Part shown: positions 55,312 to 63,842 of the stretch, piece by piece
Numbering within the stretch: position 1 is the stretch's first letter
How the letters are laid out: every line of letters starts with the position of its first letter
Origin: Candidatus Gastranaerophilales bacterium
GTDB lineage: Bacteria; Cyanobacteriota; Vampirovibrionia; Gastranaerophilales; Gastranaerophilaceae
Assembly (NCBI GenBank): GCA_944325625.1
Contig: CALVAP010000013.1
Coordinates: 124,001-188,000, forward strand
Direction: 5' to 3'
DNA: 64,000 bases
The notes under the pieces: generated by a model
Databases searched by the model: none
What the model was told of the DNA's origin: nothing
Seen by the model: only the letters and a program-made list of their open reading frames with translations
Made by a program: the position numbers and the translations under genes

Positions 55312-55419
55312 AAAGCGGTACTTCCGTTTCTTTAGACTCGCCGAAATATATTCGACTGTATCCTATATTTAGCACGAACAAGCCTTGTCGTCAACCAAGC
55401 GTCAAACCACAAATCAGAC

Positions 55420-55956
55420 TTAATCTATTATCATCGAGTCAACAGGAATGCCTACAGGCAGATTATTTCTTCCTTTTAAAAACCCAAGCTCCAAAACAAA
55501 AGCTACAGCAACAATATTTGCTTTAAGCTTACGAACCAATTTACAAGCCGCATTTGCTGTTCCTCCGGTTGCAAGCAAGTCATCTATTATAACAACATTC
55601 TTGCCTTCCTCTATCGCGTCCGCATGAATTTCCAAACTATCTGTTCCATATTCAAGTTCATAAGTTTCTGAAATCGTTTTTGCTGGCAGTTTTCCTGGTT
55701 TTCTGATTACAACAAAACCACAGCCGAGTTTTGCAGCCAATGCAGCTCCAAAAATGAAACCTCTTGCTTCCATACCTGCTATATAATCGATATTCTTATC
55801 TTTATACAATTCCACAAAATAATCTATTACCGCAGCAAAAGCATCTTTATCCTTGATTACCGTAGTAATATCTTTAAATATTATCCCCGGTTTGGGAAAG
55901 TCCGGAATACTTCTAAATTTTGATAATACTAACTCTTGTGGCGTTTGTGTATTCAT
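55420..55956 (-). CDS. apt: Adenine phosphoribosyltransferase
   Basis: 178 residues from the ATG at 55956 (AAGGAG 6 nt upstream). PGIIFKDITTVI, AGMEARGFIFGAALA, VIRKPGKLP, and the PRPP-binding VVIIDDLLATGGTANA are characteristic. It salvages adenine to AMP. It lies 18 nt after the REC-GGDEF-like gene and is probably cotranscribed with the kinase and regulator, an unexplained pairing. Confidence 0.95.
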   Translation of the reverse strand: MNTQTPQELVLSKFRSIPDFPKPGIIFKDITTVIKDKDAFAAVIDYFVELYKDKNIDYIAGMEARGFIFGAALAAKLGCGFVVIRKPGKLPAKTISETYELEYGTDSLEIHADAIEEGKNVVIIDDLLATGGTANAACKLVRKLKANIVAVAFVLELGFLKGRNNLPVGIPVDSMIID

Positions 55957-55974
55957 ATTTATCTCCTTCATATG

Positions 55975-57288
55975 TTAATAATTATAATCCTTAACCAACT
56001 TTGAGACCCAGCTGTATATAGTAAGCAAATCATATGGTTTTGGTAAGTAAATATCTGCTCCTGCTCTCATTATTTCTTCTTTATTATGTGTATTTGAGGT
56101 CAATATAACTTTGGTTGAAACAAGACATCTGTCAGATTTAATTTTTCTGCAAAGTTCCAATCCCTCCCTTTTTTGCAAATCTCCCACATCCATAATTATA
56201 ACTGCAGGCCTTTTTTCTCTCAATTTTTCAATTGTATCTGTTTCATAGCCATAATTTTCTGCTCTATACCCTTGCATTTGGGCGGTTGTTGAAAGCAAAA
56301 AGCACAACGATTCATCAGGCTCAATAATAGCTACAATATCGTTATAGCTCTCTTTTTCAATACACTCATTACTTGGAAATCTCACTCTATCAACGGCGTA
56401 ACTCGATTTTTTTTGATTTTTTGTGAGTTTTAAAGTTTCAAGCAAATCTGCTAATAATGGTTTAATATCAAGATATTTTTTTTGCCCGTCCGTAACTATA
56501 GCAATTTTTGTACATAATAATCCCACCTTTTGTTCCGAAGAACTATCATTTTTGCTAATTATGTAATGGTTTCTTGCATCTTTTTCCGAATAAAATTTTT
56601 CAACCACAGTATCAAAAGCAAAAACAAGATAAGAAGCAATTTTTTCTGCCTTTTCGGGCTTTGTTATAACCAAAAATTCGCCATTTGAGAGTTCACCCAA
56701 AAAATCGCCCTGCGAAAGAGCTGAACTAATTATTGCCGCATATGTTTGAATCATTTTTTCGGTGGCCAAAATGCCGTAAACCTCTTTGTATGGTTCAAAA
56801 TTCTCCAGTGTGACAAGCATCACAGCACAACCCTTTGCCTCACTAAGAGCTCTTTTTAGAACAACCAAAGAAAGCTTGTTTCCATAAAAATTTGTCAATG
56901 GTGACAAATTTGTTTCAACAATTCTTCTAAAATGCGCCTTTATTCTTGCCTTCAATTCATCAGAGGATATTGGCTCTGACAAATAATCGTCAGCACCGTT
57001 TTCTAAGGCTTTTAGCTTATCTTCTGTCAAAGCTGACTTTGAAATATAAACAATTGTCGGACGATAACTTTGCGTAAAAACTTTAATTTTTTGCGCAATA
57101 TCACAAAATTCTGAGCTAAAACTATCCGAGACCAATATTAAATCAGGCGAATAACGCAAAACGACTTCAAAAGCACTCTCCGTATCCGAATGCAAAAACA
57201 CTCGGGATACTAGTTTTTCACAAATTTTTTTATACTTTGTTCCCAACTCCAAACGTTTATCTAAAATAAGCATAGCGGTATTAATCAT
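55975..57288 (-). CDS. REC - degenerate GGDEF - REC regulator
   Basis: 437 residues from the ATG at 57288 (GAGGTGG upstream). The first receiver domain (about 1-125) keeps D55 but has YLSEP where the conserved lysine of KP is expected. The middle (about 130-310) looks like GGDEF (MLVTLENFEPYKEVYG, FLGELSNGEFLVI) with SNGEF at 201-205 in place of GGDEF, so cyclic-di-GMP synthesis is unlikely. The second receiver (about 315-437) has VIIMDVGDL, TSN and LPKPYD intact. It overlaps the histidine-kinase gene by 8 nt and is presumably its partner. Output may be protein interaction, since no DNA-binding domain is present. Confidence 0.82.
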   Translation of the reverse strand: MINTAMLILDKRLELGTKYKKICEKLVSRVFLHSDTESAFEVVLRYSPDLILVSDSFSSEFCDIAQKIKVFTQSYRPTIVYISKSALTEDKLKALENGADDYLSEPISSDELKARIKAHFRRIVETNLSPLTNFYGNKLSLVVLKRALSEAKGCAVMLVTLENFEPYKEVYGILATEKMIQTYAAIISSALSQGDFLGELSNGEFLVITKPEKAEKIASYLVFAFDTVVEKFYSEKDARNHYIISKNDSSSEQKVGLLCTKIAIVTDGQKKYLDIKPLLADLLETLKLTKNQKKSSYAVDRVRFPSNECIEKESYNDIVAIIEPDESLCFLLSTTAQMQGYRAENYGYETDTIEKLREKRPAVIIMDVGDLQKREGLELCRKIKSDRCLVSTKVILTSNTHNKEEIMRAGADIYLPKPYDLLTIYSWVSKLVKDYNY

Positions 57289-58057
57289 CTTTACCACCTC
57301 TAATTTCATCATCACTCATTTTAATTTTTGCCACATTTTCAGCCGTTGCAGCGGGAAAAATTAGCAAAAAAATCGTATGTTCATTTTCACTTTGCACCTT
57401 AATTTCGCCATTCATTTTCTCTGTCATATGGCTTGCTATAAAAAGCCCCATCCCACTACCTTGCGTAAGTCTGGTCATTGGATTATCCAACCTTGAAAAC
57501 TTTTGAAAAATTTTTGCCTTATCACTATCTTCAATAGTTATTCCCTCATTTGCGACTTCGATTAAGACTTTTTCCAATCCGTAATGATTTACCTTTATCT
57601 CAATATCCGAATTTTCAAAAGAATACTTGCAGGCATTTTCAATTATATTCAATAATATTTGTTCAAGTTTTTCAGGGTCAGCTAATATTTCAGACGGATT
57701 TTCGCAAAACTTTAAAATAATATTCTTTCTGGGATATTTTTGTTTAATCAAGTTGAGAGTTTTGTCAATAACCGAAGAAACCTTGACAGCTTTAAAAACA
57801 TAAATTTCTTCTCCAAAACTCTGTGCAGATGCAGCCAAGAGATTTTCAACAAGATTAATCAATCTATTAGACTGGTCTTTAATAATATTCAAGAATTTTA
57901 GTTGCTGCTCTTTGCTAAGCTGCCCGTAAGAGTTAATAAGAGTATCTGCAAACCCTCTAATACTGGTTAATGGCGTTCTTAGCTCATGGCTTACTGTGGA
58001 AATAAAGTCCAATCGCATTTGTTCTATATTATCAATATTATTTGCCGAATTCTCCAT
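57281..58057 (-). CDS. Sensor-less histidine kinase
   Basis: 258 residues from the ATG at 58057. HisKA (H24 in FISTVSHELRTPL) and HATPase_c (NIIENACKYS, DNPMTRL, GSGMGLFIA) domains are complete, but no sensory or membrane domain precedes the H-box, so it is cytosolic and must receive input through another protein. TATAAT (58065-58070 on the minus strand) is 7 nt before the ATG with GTGACA 18 nt further up, so the mRNA is probably leaderless; a longer frame from 58078 is less likely for this reason. The regulator gene follows with an 8-nt overlap. Confidence 0.88.
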   Translation of the reverse strand: MENSANNIDNIEQMRLDFISTVSHELRTPLTSIRGFADTLINSYGQLSKEQQLKFLNIIKDQSNRLINLVENLLAASAQSFGEEIYVFKAVKVSSVIDKTLNLIKQKYPRKNIILKFCENPSEILADPEKLEQILLNIIENACKYSFENSDIEIKVNHYGLEKVLIEVANEGITIEDSDKAKIFQKFSRLDNPMTRLTQGSGMGLFIASHMTEKMNGEIKVQSENEHTIFLLIFPAATAENVAKIKMSDDEIRGGKDD

Positions 58058-58064
58058 AAAAGAT

Positions 58065-58094
58065 ATTATAGCACCCATATAACTCGACTGTCAC
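58065..58094 (-). promoter_or_regulatory. Promoter of the histidine-kinase operon
   Basis: On the minus strand GTGACA (58094-58089), an 18-nt spacer and TATAAT (58070-58065), with the ATG 7 nt further on. No Shine-Dalgarno sequence fits in the gap. Confidence 0.65.
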
Positions 58095-58171
58095 CCCCTC
58101 TTTAAGATAAATATGCGGGAGTTTTTGACTTTAGAGTTATATAAGGGTAAAATATAGGCAAGGAAAAAATA

Positions 58172-59263
58172 ATGGGTGATGAAGATAAACAGTTTGACGC
58201 CACGCCTCAAAAGCTGAAAAAAGCCCGTGAACAAGGTCAAGTGGTAAAATCAAAGGATTTTTCTATGGCTATTGCAATCCTTGTTATGTGGATTGCGATT
58301 TTCCAGTTTGCTCCATTTATTTGGCGCCAAATCGAGGGGCTTTTTATTGGTCTGTATGAACAAATACCCAATAAATCACTAGAATCCATCGGATTTATGA
58401 CAATACTCTTTAAAACAGTTCTTCCAACCTTTCTTATTCTGGCTCCGTTGTTAATATTAGCCTCTTTGATAGCAATCGCAGGTGATATTATTCAAGTAGG
58501 ACCGCTTTTTACAATGACACCGCTTGAACCCAAGCTTGACAAGCTCAATCCGACAAAATATTTTAAAAATCTTATGAGTATGAAAACTCTTTTTGAGCTA
58601 GTAAAAAACATTGTAAAAGTAATTCTTCTTGGGATAATCGGCTACGTCGTTTACAAATCACATTTCCCTGCCGTTTTAATGCTTGCCTCAATAGACAATA
58701 ACTTTGCGGTTATGATTGAATTCGGGAAACTGATATTAGACTTTATCATAAAAGCCGGAATAGCATTTTTAATAATAGCCGCAGCAGATTATGGAGTAAC
58801 AAAATGGAAATTTTTGCAAGATCAAAAAATGTCCTTTAAAGAAATAAAAGACGAATACAAAAACTCAGAAGGCGACCCGCACGTAAAAGCAGCACTTCGC
58901 CAGCGCAGACAACAAATGATGCAACAGGGAATGATGGATGCTGTTCCTGAAGCAGATTTTGTTGTAACCAACCCAACACATATAGCCTGCGCGCTTAAGT
59001 ATAATCAAGACGAAATGGAAGCACCAAAACTTGTTGCTAAAGGAACAGAGCTTTTTGCTAAAAAAATCATAGATATTGCTCGTGAAAACATGGTACCTGT
59101 CATTGAAAACCCTCCGGTTGCACGAGCCATTTTTCGTCTTGTTGATGTAAACTCATATATACCGGCAGATTTGTACAAGGCGGTAGCGGAAATCTTGCTT
59201 TTTGTATACAATTTGCGTAAAAATCAAAATCCTAGTACAATACAGAACAGGGATAAAAATTAA
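58172..59263 (+). CDS. flhB: Flagellar export-apparatus switch protein FlhB
   Basis: 363 residues. The N-terminus DATPQKLKKAREQGQV, four membrane helices (about 31-55, 75-108, 140-170, 185-210), KDEYKNSEGDP and the autocleavage site NPTH (N267-H270) are FlhB hallmarks. EGDP and TNPTHIACALKY favour flagellar FlhB over injectisome SctU, though the two are related. It controls the substrate switch of the flagellar type III exporter. Only this flagellar gene is here, with a FliA-like sigma factor one base on; the rest would be elsewhere. Confidence 0.9.
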   Translation: MGDEDKQFDATPQKLKKAREQGQVVKSKDFSMAIAILVMWIAIFQFAPFIWRQIEGLFIGLYEQIPNKSLESIGFMTILFKTVLPTFLILAPLLILASLIAIAGDIIQVGPLFTMTPLEPKLDKLNPTKYFKNLMSMKTLFELVKNIVKVILLGIIGYVVYKSHFPAVLMLASIDNNFAVMIEFGKLILDFIIKAGIAFLIIAAADYGVTKWKFLQDQKMSFKEIKDEYKNSEGDPHVKAALRQRRQQMMQQGMMDAVPEADFVVTNPTHIACALKYNQDEMEAPKLVAKGTELFAKKIIDIARENMVPVIENPPVARAIFRLVDVNSYIPADLYKAVAEILLFVYNLRKNQNPSTIQNRDKN

Positions 59264-59922
59264 TGGAAACATCCGTGCAATCAAGAATAAAACAATATAT
59301 TTCAATAATAGAGAAAGTTTCCAAGGTCGAACAAAGACGTATTCCTTCACATATGGTTGAGTTCGAAGAACTTGTTAGTATAGGTATTATTGCTGTTCAA
59401 GCCTTAATTAAAAACAAAACAGATGAACAGCTTAGTAAATATAATGATTCCTATATCGCAACAGCAGTAAGGTGGGCTATTCGTAATGAGCTACGAAACC
59501 GCTATAAATGGTACTCGCTTAAACATGCCAAAGTTTCTGATGATGAAACAGGGGACAGTTCAGATTTGGAAATAACACCGCATAAAGTTAGAGAAGCTGT
59601 TTACGAAACTATTTTATCCATTGACAGTATTGCTGCGGCAAATTCAGATAATGACTCGCCTTTTGACTTTATAAAAGACAAGGGTGCACTGCCTGATGAA
59701 AAAGCAGAATTAACGGAACTTGGAAGAGTCATCAGAGAGGCTATTGCTAAACTCCCGCCCAAAGATAGAACCGTTGTTGAATACCGTTTCTATCGTAATA
59801 TGCAGGTAAAAGAGATTGCACAACAAATCGGACTTTCTTCTTCGCGGGTTACAAGAATTGTTCAAGCATCGCTTAATATAGTTCGAGAATATCTTGAAAA
59901 AAGAGGCATTGAATATCAATAG
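59263..59922 (+). CDS. Sigma factor of the FliA/sigma-28 type
   Basis: 219 residues. Region 2 (VEFEELVSIGIIAVQALIK, ATAVRWAIRNELRNRYKW) and region 4 (KLPPKDRTVVEYRFYRNMQ, VKEIAQQIGLSSSRVTRI) are clear, with a variable middle. Length and the LSSSRVTRIVQ helix resemble FliA/WhiG, the flagellar or alternative sigma factors. The ATG shares a base with the flhB stop (TAATG), so coupling to flhB supports a motility role. No anti-sigma FlgM is seen. Confidence 0.82.
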   Translation: METSVQSRIKQYISIIEKVSKVEQRRIPSHMVEFEELVSIGIIAVQALIKNKTDEQLSKYNDSYIATAVRWAIRNELRNRYKWYSLKHAKVSDDETGDSSDLEITPHKVREAVYETILSIDSIAAANSDNDSPFDFIKDKGALPDEKAELTELGRVIREAIAKLPPKDRTVVEYRFYRNMQVKEIAQQIGLSSSRVTRIVQASLNIVREYLEKRGIEYQ

Positions 59923-59980
59923 AGATAAATAACCACACTCCCCGCAAATTGACCTCTAAAAAAGTTTATAAGGAGCCATC

Positions 59981-60811
59981 ATGAAAATAATAGTCTGCAT
60001 CAAACAAGTTGTTGATACAAACGATATAAAATGGACCCCCAATAATACAATTGACCGCGAAGGTGCCCAAAGCATAGTTAACCCATGCGATATGCTTGCT
60101 ATAGAAACGGCATTAAAAATAAAGGAAAACACACCGCAACACACTACAATAACAGCAATATCAATGGGTCCCAAACAAGCAGAATCCGCACTAAAAACAG
60201 CAATAGCAATGGGCTGTGATGAGGCTTTTTTAATCTGTGATAAAAAGTTCTCAGGCTCAGATACTGTAGCAACAAGTAGAACCCTTAGCGCAACAATAAA
60301 AAAAGTCTGCCCAAATTTTGATTTAATAATTTGCGGACAATACGCCTCTGACGGTGATACTGCCCAAACAGGTCCCAGCATCGCACAAAAACTCGACATT
60401 GAACAAATTACATATGTTACAGAACCTCTATTAGACGAGGCTCTTAACGAAAACAAAATAAAAGTTATAAGAAAAGCTGATGAAGTCATTGAAGTTATTG
60501 AAACTCAACTACCGGCTTTAATTTGTGTCGATGATTGCCCCTATGAACCAAGACCAATAAAAATAAACGGATATATTCATTCCCAAGACCAAGAAATCAA
60601 AATGTTAACGGCTGATGACATAGGGTTGTCAAGCGAAGAAACAGGGATAAAAGGTTCACCCACTTGGGTTGCAAAAGCTTTCCGCTCTGTCTCTAACAGA
60701 AAAAATGAAATTATAACACCCCAAAATACAAAAGAAGCTCTTGAATTTTTATCGAGCGCTATTAATTCAACAAAAATTTTGGAAGAAAATAAGGAGCAGA
60801 TTGATGGATAA
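59981..60811 (+). CDS. etfB: Electron-transfer flavoprotein subunit beta
   Basis: 276 residues. MKIIVCIKQVVDTNDIKW, IVNPCDMLAIETALKIKE, SMGPKQAESALKTAIAMG, and ICGQYASDGDTAQTGPSIA are EtfB motifs; it binds AMP or a second FAD. AAGGAG precedes the ATG. With EtfA it shuttles electrons from acyl-CoA or other dehydrogenases. Whether it is bifurcating cannot be read with confidence. No dehydrogenase gene is adjacent. Confidence 0.94.
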   Translation: MKIIVCIKQVVDTNDIKWTPNNTIDREGAQSIVNPCDMLAIETALKIKENTPQHTTITAISMGPKQAESALKTAIAMGCDEAFLICDKKFSGSDTVATSRTLSATIKKVCPNFDLIICGQYASDGDTAQTGPSIAQKLDIEQITYVTEPLLDEALNENKIKVIRKADEVIEVIETQLPALICVDDCPYEPRPIKINGYIHSQDQEIKMLTADDIGLSSEETGIKGSPTWVAKAFRSVSNRKNEIITPQNTKEALEFLSSAINSTKILEENKEQIDG

Positions 60812-61817
60812 TGATTTTAATATAAAAGAACCGCAACCGTCAGGAATCCTTATCTGGGGCGAAAAGAAACTCAACGGAGAACTGGCACAAGTTGTATTTG
60901 AACTTGTATCCAAATCAAAACAATTGCTTCAAAACAAAGAAAATAATAAAATAACCGTTATTACTGCGGGCGAACTCTCAAATTTACAACAAATTAAAGA
61001 TAACCTTGCAAAATACGGGGCAGATGAGCTTGTTATAATCAAATCACCACTGCTCGAACAATATAATACAAGAAGTTACAGCGATGCAGTTACTAAATAT
61101 CTCAAAGACTTTCCAAAAGAAATATTTTTAATTGGTGCAACAAAACAAGGACGAGATTTGGCGCCACAAATATCATCTGCAATGCAAACAGGACTAACGG
61201 CTGATTGTACGGGACTTGAAATAACGAACGAAGGCAAGCTTGCCGCAACTCGACCAACATTTGGAGGCGAACTAATGGCAACCATAATGTGCAAAACATA
61301 CCCCCAAATGGCAACCGTCAGACCCAAAATCTTTAAATCTCAAATTATTGATGAACCAACCGAGATTTTTCTAAATGAATATTACCCCCAAAATATTCAA
61401 CCCTCACTAAAAAAAGTTATAAAAAGTATCCCCATCTCTGCAGAAAATAACAAACTCGAAAATGCCAAAATTGTTCTTGCCGGAGGAAAAGGATTAAAAG
61501 ATAAAGAAACTTTTAATAAATTATACAAGCTGGCAAACCTATTAGGTGCAGAAGTTGCAGCAAGCCGAAAAGCTGTGGATGCAGGACTCGCAAATCATGA
61601 TATTCAAGTAGGACAAACCGGCAAAACAATCTCACCTGACTTATATATTGCATTTGGTATATCAGGAGCAATCCAACACTGCGTAGGCATATCGCGCTCA
61701 AAAAGAATTATTGCAATAAATTCAGACATCAATGCTCCAATCGCCCAATCAGCAGACACACTGATTGTAGGTGATGCAAAAGAGATAATAAACAGCTGGA
61801 TTAACGAATTACAATAA
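60804..61817 (+). CDS. etfA: Electron-transfer flavoprotein subunit alpha
   Basis: 337 residues from the ATG at 60804, with AAGGAG upstream, overlapping etfB by 8 nt. The N-terminal domain (GILIWGEKKLNGELAQV, FLIGATKQGRDLAPQIS) and the C-terminal FAD domain (AASRKAVDAG, VGQTGKTISPDLYIAFGI and GAIQHCVGI, AINSDINAPIAQSADTLIVG) are complete. An N-terminal ferredoxin domain, found in some anaerobes, is absent. Confidence 0.95.
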   Translation: MDNDFNIKEPQPSGILIWGEKKLNGELAQVVFELVSKSKQLLQNKENNKITVITAGELSNLQQIKDNLAKYGADELVIIKSPLLEQYNTRSYSDAVTKYLKDFPKEIFLIGATKQGRDLAPQISSAMQTGLTADCTGLEITNEGKLAATRPTFGGELMATIMCKTYPQMATVRPKIFKSQIIDEPTEIFLNEYYPQNIQPSLKKVIKSIPISAENNKLENAKIVLAGGKGLKDKETFNKLYKLANLLGAEVAASRKAVDAGLANHDIQVGQTGKTISPDLYIAFGISGAIQHCVGISRSKRIIAINSDINAPIAQSADTLIVGDAKEIINSWINELQ

Positions 61818-61846
61818 GAAAGCCGGAACTTAATTCCGACTTTCTT
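61816..61846. terminator. Terminator downstream of etfA
   Basis: GAAAGCCGGAA and TTCCGACTTTC arms (one C/A mismatch), then TTGTAAAATTT; partly symmetrical, so it may also serve the convergent gene ending at 61863. Confidence 0.7.
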
Positions 61847-61862
61847 GTAAAATTTCTAAGCA

Positions 61863-62150
61863 CTAAATTCTGTTGTGCCAAACGCCACCATCTCTATCAC
61901 GAACAGCGTCATAACAAGACCAAAAACGGAAAATTCCAGTCAAACCTAAAAGCGCGTGAGTAACAACTTTATCTGTTTGTTGATCATTAACAATCTGTCC
62001 AAGCCCAGGCCATATCAATAAAGATAAAACACCGGCACCAATAGATTTTCCGCTAACTTCACCGTCTCTACCATGCGTACCTGCCAAAACAGCAGACGGT
62101 GCAGATGATAACATTAATACAGCTAAAAGTAAAAGTACAATCTTTTTCAT
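61863..62150 (-). CDS. Small secreted or membrane hypothetical protein
   Basis: 95 residues with a Sec signal peptide (about 1-23, VLAG boundary). A hydrophobic helix follows at about 38-50, with GLGQIVNDQQ and LLGLTGIFRFWSCYDAV, resembling the loop pattern of small two-helix envelope proteins. GGGGGT precedes the ATG. Family not recognised with confidence. It is transcribed convergently with etfA. Confidence 0.65.
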   Translation of the reverse strand: MKKIVLLLLAVLMLSSAPSAVLAGTHGRDGEVSGKSIGAGVLSLLIWPGLGQIVNDQQTDKVVTHALLGLTGIFRFWSCYDAVRDRDGGVWHNRI

Positions 62151-62182
62151 TATCTTACCCCCAATTAACTAACACTATAAAA

Positions 62183-62200
62183 GGGCGGATAGTTCCGCCC
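62183..62200 (-). terminator. Terminator of rpsU
   Basis: GGGCGGA and TCCGCCC arms around TAGT; read on the minus strand TTTTATAG follows, 16 nt after the rpsU stop. Confidence 0.75.
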
Positions 62201-62215
62201 TAAAAAATATATGTC

Positions 62216-62389
62216 CTAAACTCTTCTTTTACGAGCTGCTTCAGACTTACGTTTTCTCTTCACGCTTGGTTTTTCATAGCGTTCGCGACGTTTAATTTCT
62301 GAAAGAATTCCCGCCTTTTGAATTTTCTTCTTAAATCTGCGAAGAGCGCTTTCAATATTTTCGTTTTCGCCTACTCTAACTTCTGCCAC
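62216..62389 (-). CDS. rpsU: 30S ribosomal protein S21
   Basis: 57 residues: after the start, [19 protein letters not shown], then [20 protein letters not shown], and a basic tail [17 protein letters not shown]. This is full-length bS21, which sits near the anti-Shine-Dalgarno end of 16S rRNA and influences initiation. It begins with GTG at 62389; AAGGTGG lies 10 nt upstream. The gene is short enough to be missed by length-filtered searches. It has its own terminator and is separated from the upstream MFS gene. Confidence 0.93.
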   Translation of the reverse strand: MAEVRVGENENIESALRRFKKKIQKAGILSEIKRRERYEKPSVKRKRKSEAARKRRV

Positions 62390-62491
62390 TGTGTTTTCAC
62401 CACCTTAAAGCTATACTGACTACCTTAAGGGCATACTACCACGAAGAAATTACGATTTCAAGCCTACTAAGCCGGACTTAATTAAGTTTTG

Positions 62492-63730
62492 TTAAGACTT
62501 AACGCTAAGTTTTTTTACAAAAAACGAGCAGACAAAAGGAACCAAAGAAACTAAAACAAGCAAAGTTGGAATTCCGATATGCTCTGCCACGAAGCCGGTA
62601 AAAGGCAGCAACACACCGACAATCCCCCAAGACAAGCCCCCAATAAAGCCCGACACAAGCCCCCTATACTGCGGCACAGCATTTTGAGCCATAACCATAT
62701 TTATCGGAATAGCGAGCAATGCAAAAAAACCGGCCAACACGACTGCAACGTATGAGATTATCGGAGCAGAAACATAAGTTAACAAAAATAACACCGAAAG
62801 CGGTAAAATCGTCAACATTGATAAATAAAACACCATGCTCGCACCAATTTTTCTTTCAAAAATAGAACTTGCTATCGTAGCAATAGCACCAGCAAGAACA
62901 AATAGAAAGATTAAAAGCCCTATTTTAGAAACAGAATATCCCATTTTTTGCCACAGGAAAGGCAAAAAGACACAAAAAGAGCTAACCGTAAGACATTTTG
63001 CAACCGAAATAGCAAACAAAATTTTCAAATCATTAACAGCAAAGCTCTCTCTAACAGCTCTAAAAAAAGAACTTAGAAAATCAGAGTTAAAAACTTGTGC
63101 CTTAAAATTTAAAAAACTACTGCTATCTGAGGTTTTAGGAACAAATTTTAACAGTAAAAGTCCGACCACAACACCATAAATAGCCAAAACAGGCATTCTT
63201 TCCAATCCGAAATGTTCAACCGTAAAAGATGAAATCAAAGGGCCTGCAGAAAACCCGACAGTCCCGCCCGCCAGAAAAATACTCATGGCCTTAGTTGGAT
63301 TTTTTAGCGCAAATTGCTTAACAAATCCTGTTGCCTGCGGATGATAAAAAGCCACCCCCATGCTTCCTAGAGCCAGACACAAACCTAAAATCCAGAAATT
63401 AAATGCCGCACCTGTAAAAGACAAAAATATCGATGCAATTATCAACCCCCAAACAATGAAAAATCTCTTTTTTAAAATATCTGCTGCATAGCCAAAAAGC
63501 GGTTGTATTATAGAAGAACACAAATGGGAAATACTAATAAGGGTTGTTGCCAACGTAAGAGCAATTCCCAGTTTTGCAGCTATAAAAGGCATAATCGGAT
63601 TGATAAATGCCGAATACGAATCAACGCTCAAATGTCCAAAACTAAGCATCCAAACTGTTTTATCTTCACTATCTGCATTTTTAATTTTAGCAGACAGATT
63701 TAACTTGCTGATAAAAGATTTTTCTTGCAT
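62492..63730 (-). CDS. MFS transporter, fosmidomycin-resistance (Fsr) type
   Basis: 412 residues, 12 membrane helices. The N-terminus SFGHLSVDSYSAFINPIMPF matches the GHLxxD motif of the Fsr group; GYAADILKKRF is the MFS loop 2-3 motif, with a second GS-rich half (MGVAFYHPQATG). AGGAGG precedes the ATG. Relatives export fosmidomycin and related drugs. This organism uses the fosmidomycin-sensitive MEP pathway (ispD and ispH in the window), so such a pump could matter, but the substrate is unproven. Confidence 0.85.
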   Translation of the reverse strand: MQEKSFISKLNLSAKIKNADSEDKTVWMLSFGHLSVDSYSAFINPIMPFIAAKLGIALTLATTLISISHLCSSIIQPLFGYAADILKKRFFIVWGLIIASIFLSFTGAAFNFWILGLCLALGSMGVAFYHPQATGFVKQFALKNPTKAMSIFLAGGTVGFSAGPLISSFTVEHFGLERMPVLAIYGVVVGLLLLKFVPKTSDSSSFLNFKAQVFNSDFLSSFFRAVRESFAVNDLKILFAISVAKCLTVSSFCVFLPFLWQKMGYSVSKIGLLIFLFVLAGAIATIASSIFERKIGASMVFYLSMLTILPLSVLFLLTYVSAPIISYVAVVLAGFFALLAIPINMVMAQNAVPQYRGLVSGFIGGLSWGIVGVLLPFTGFVAEHIGIPTLLVLVSLVPFVCSFFVKKLSVKS

Positions 63731-63797
63731 AACTTCCTCCTAAGAGTAAATTAGCATAAAACAACTAACAGGTAAACAAAAACGGGCATACAACTTG

Positions 63798-63826
63798 TTG
63801 CCTGAGGCAAAATAGCGTGATATAAT
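63798..63826 (+). promoter_or_regulatory. Promoter of the PfkB-family gene
   Basis: TTGCCT (63798-63803), 17-nt spacer, TATAAT (63821-63826), followed by GGGAGG at 63832 and the ATG at 63843. An ordinary leadered promoter, in contrast to the leaderless pattern elsewhere. Confidence 0.65.
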
Positions 63827-63842
63827 TGAGCGGGAGGACAAA

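Noticed and set aside
55190-55381. 63-residue minus-strand frame overlapping the start of ispH
   Set aside because: It is out of frame with ispH and covers its first conserved cysteine region; no ribosome site of its own.
58172-59263. Injectisome (type III secretion) SctU instead of FlhB
   Set aside because: EGDP and TNPTHIACALKY match flagellar FlhB better, and a FliA-like sigma gene is coupled to it; no injectisome genes seen.
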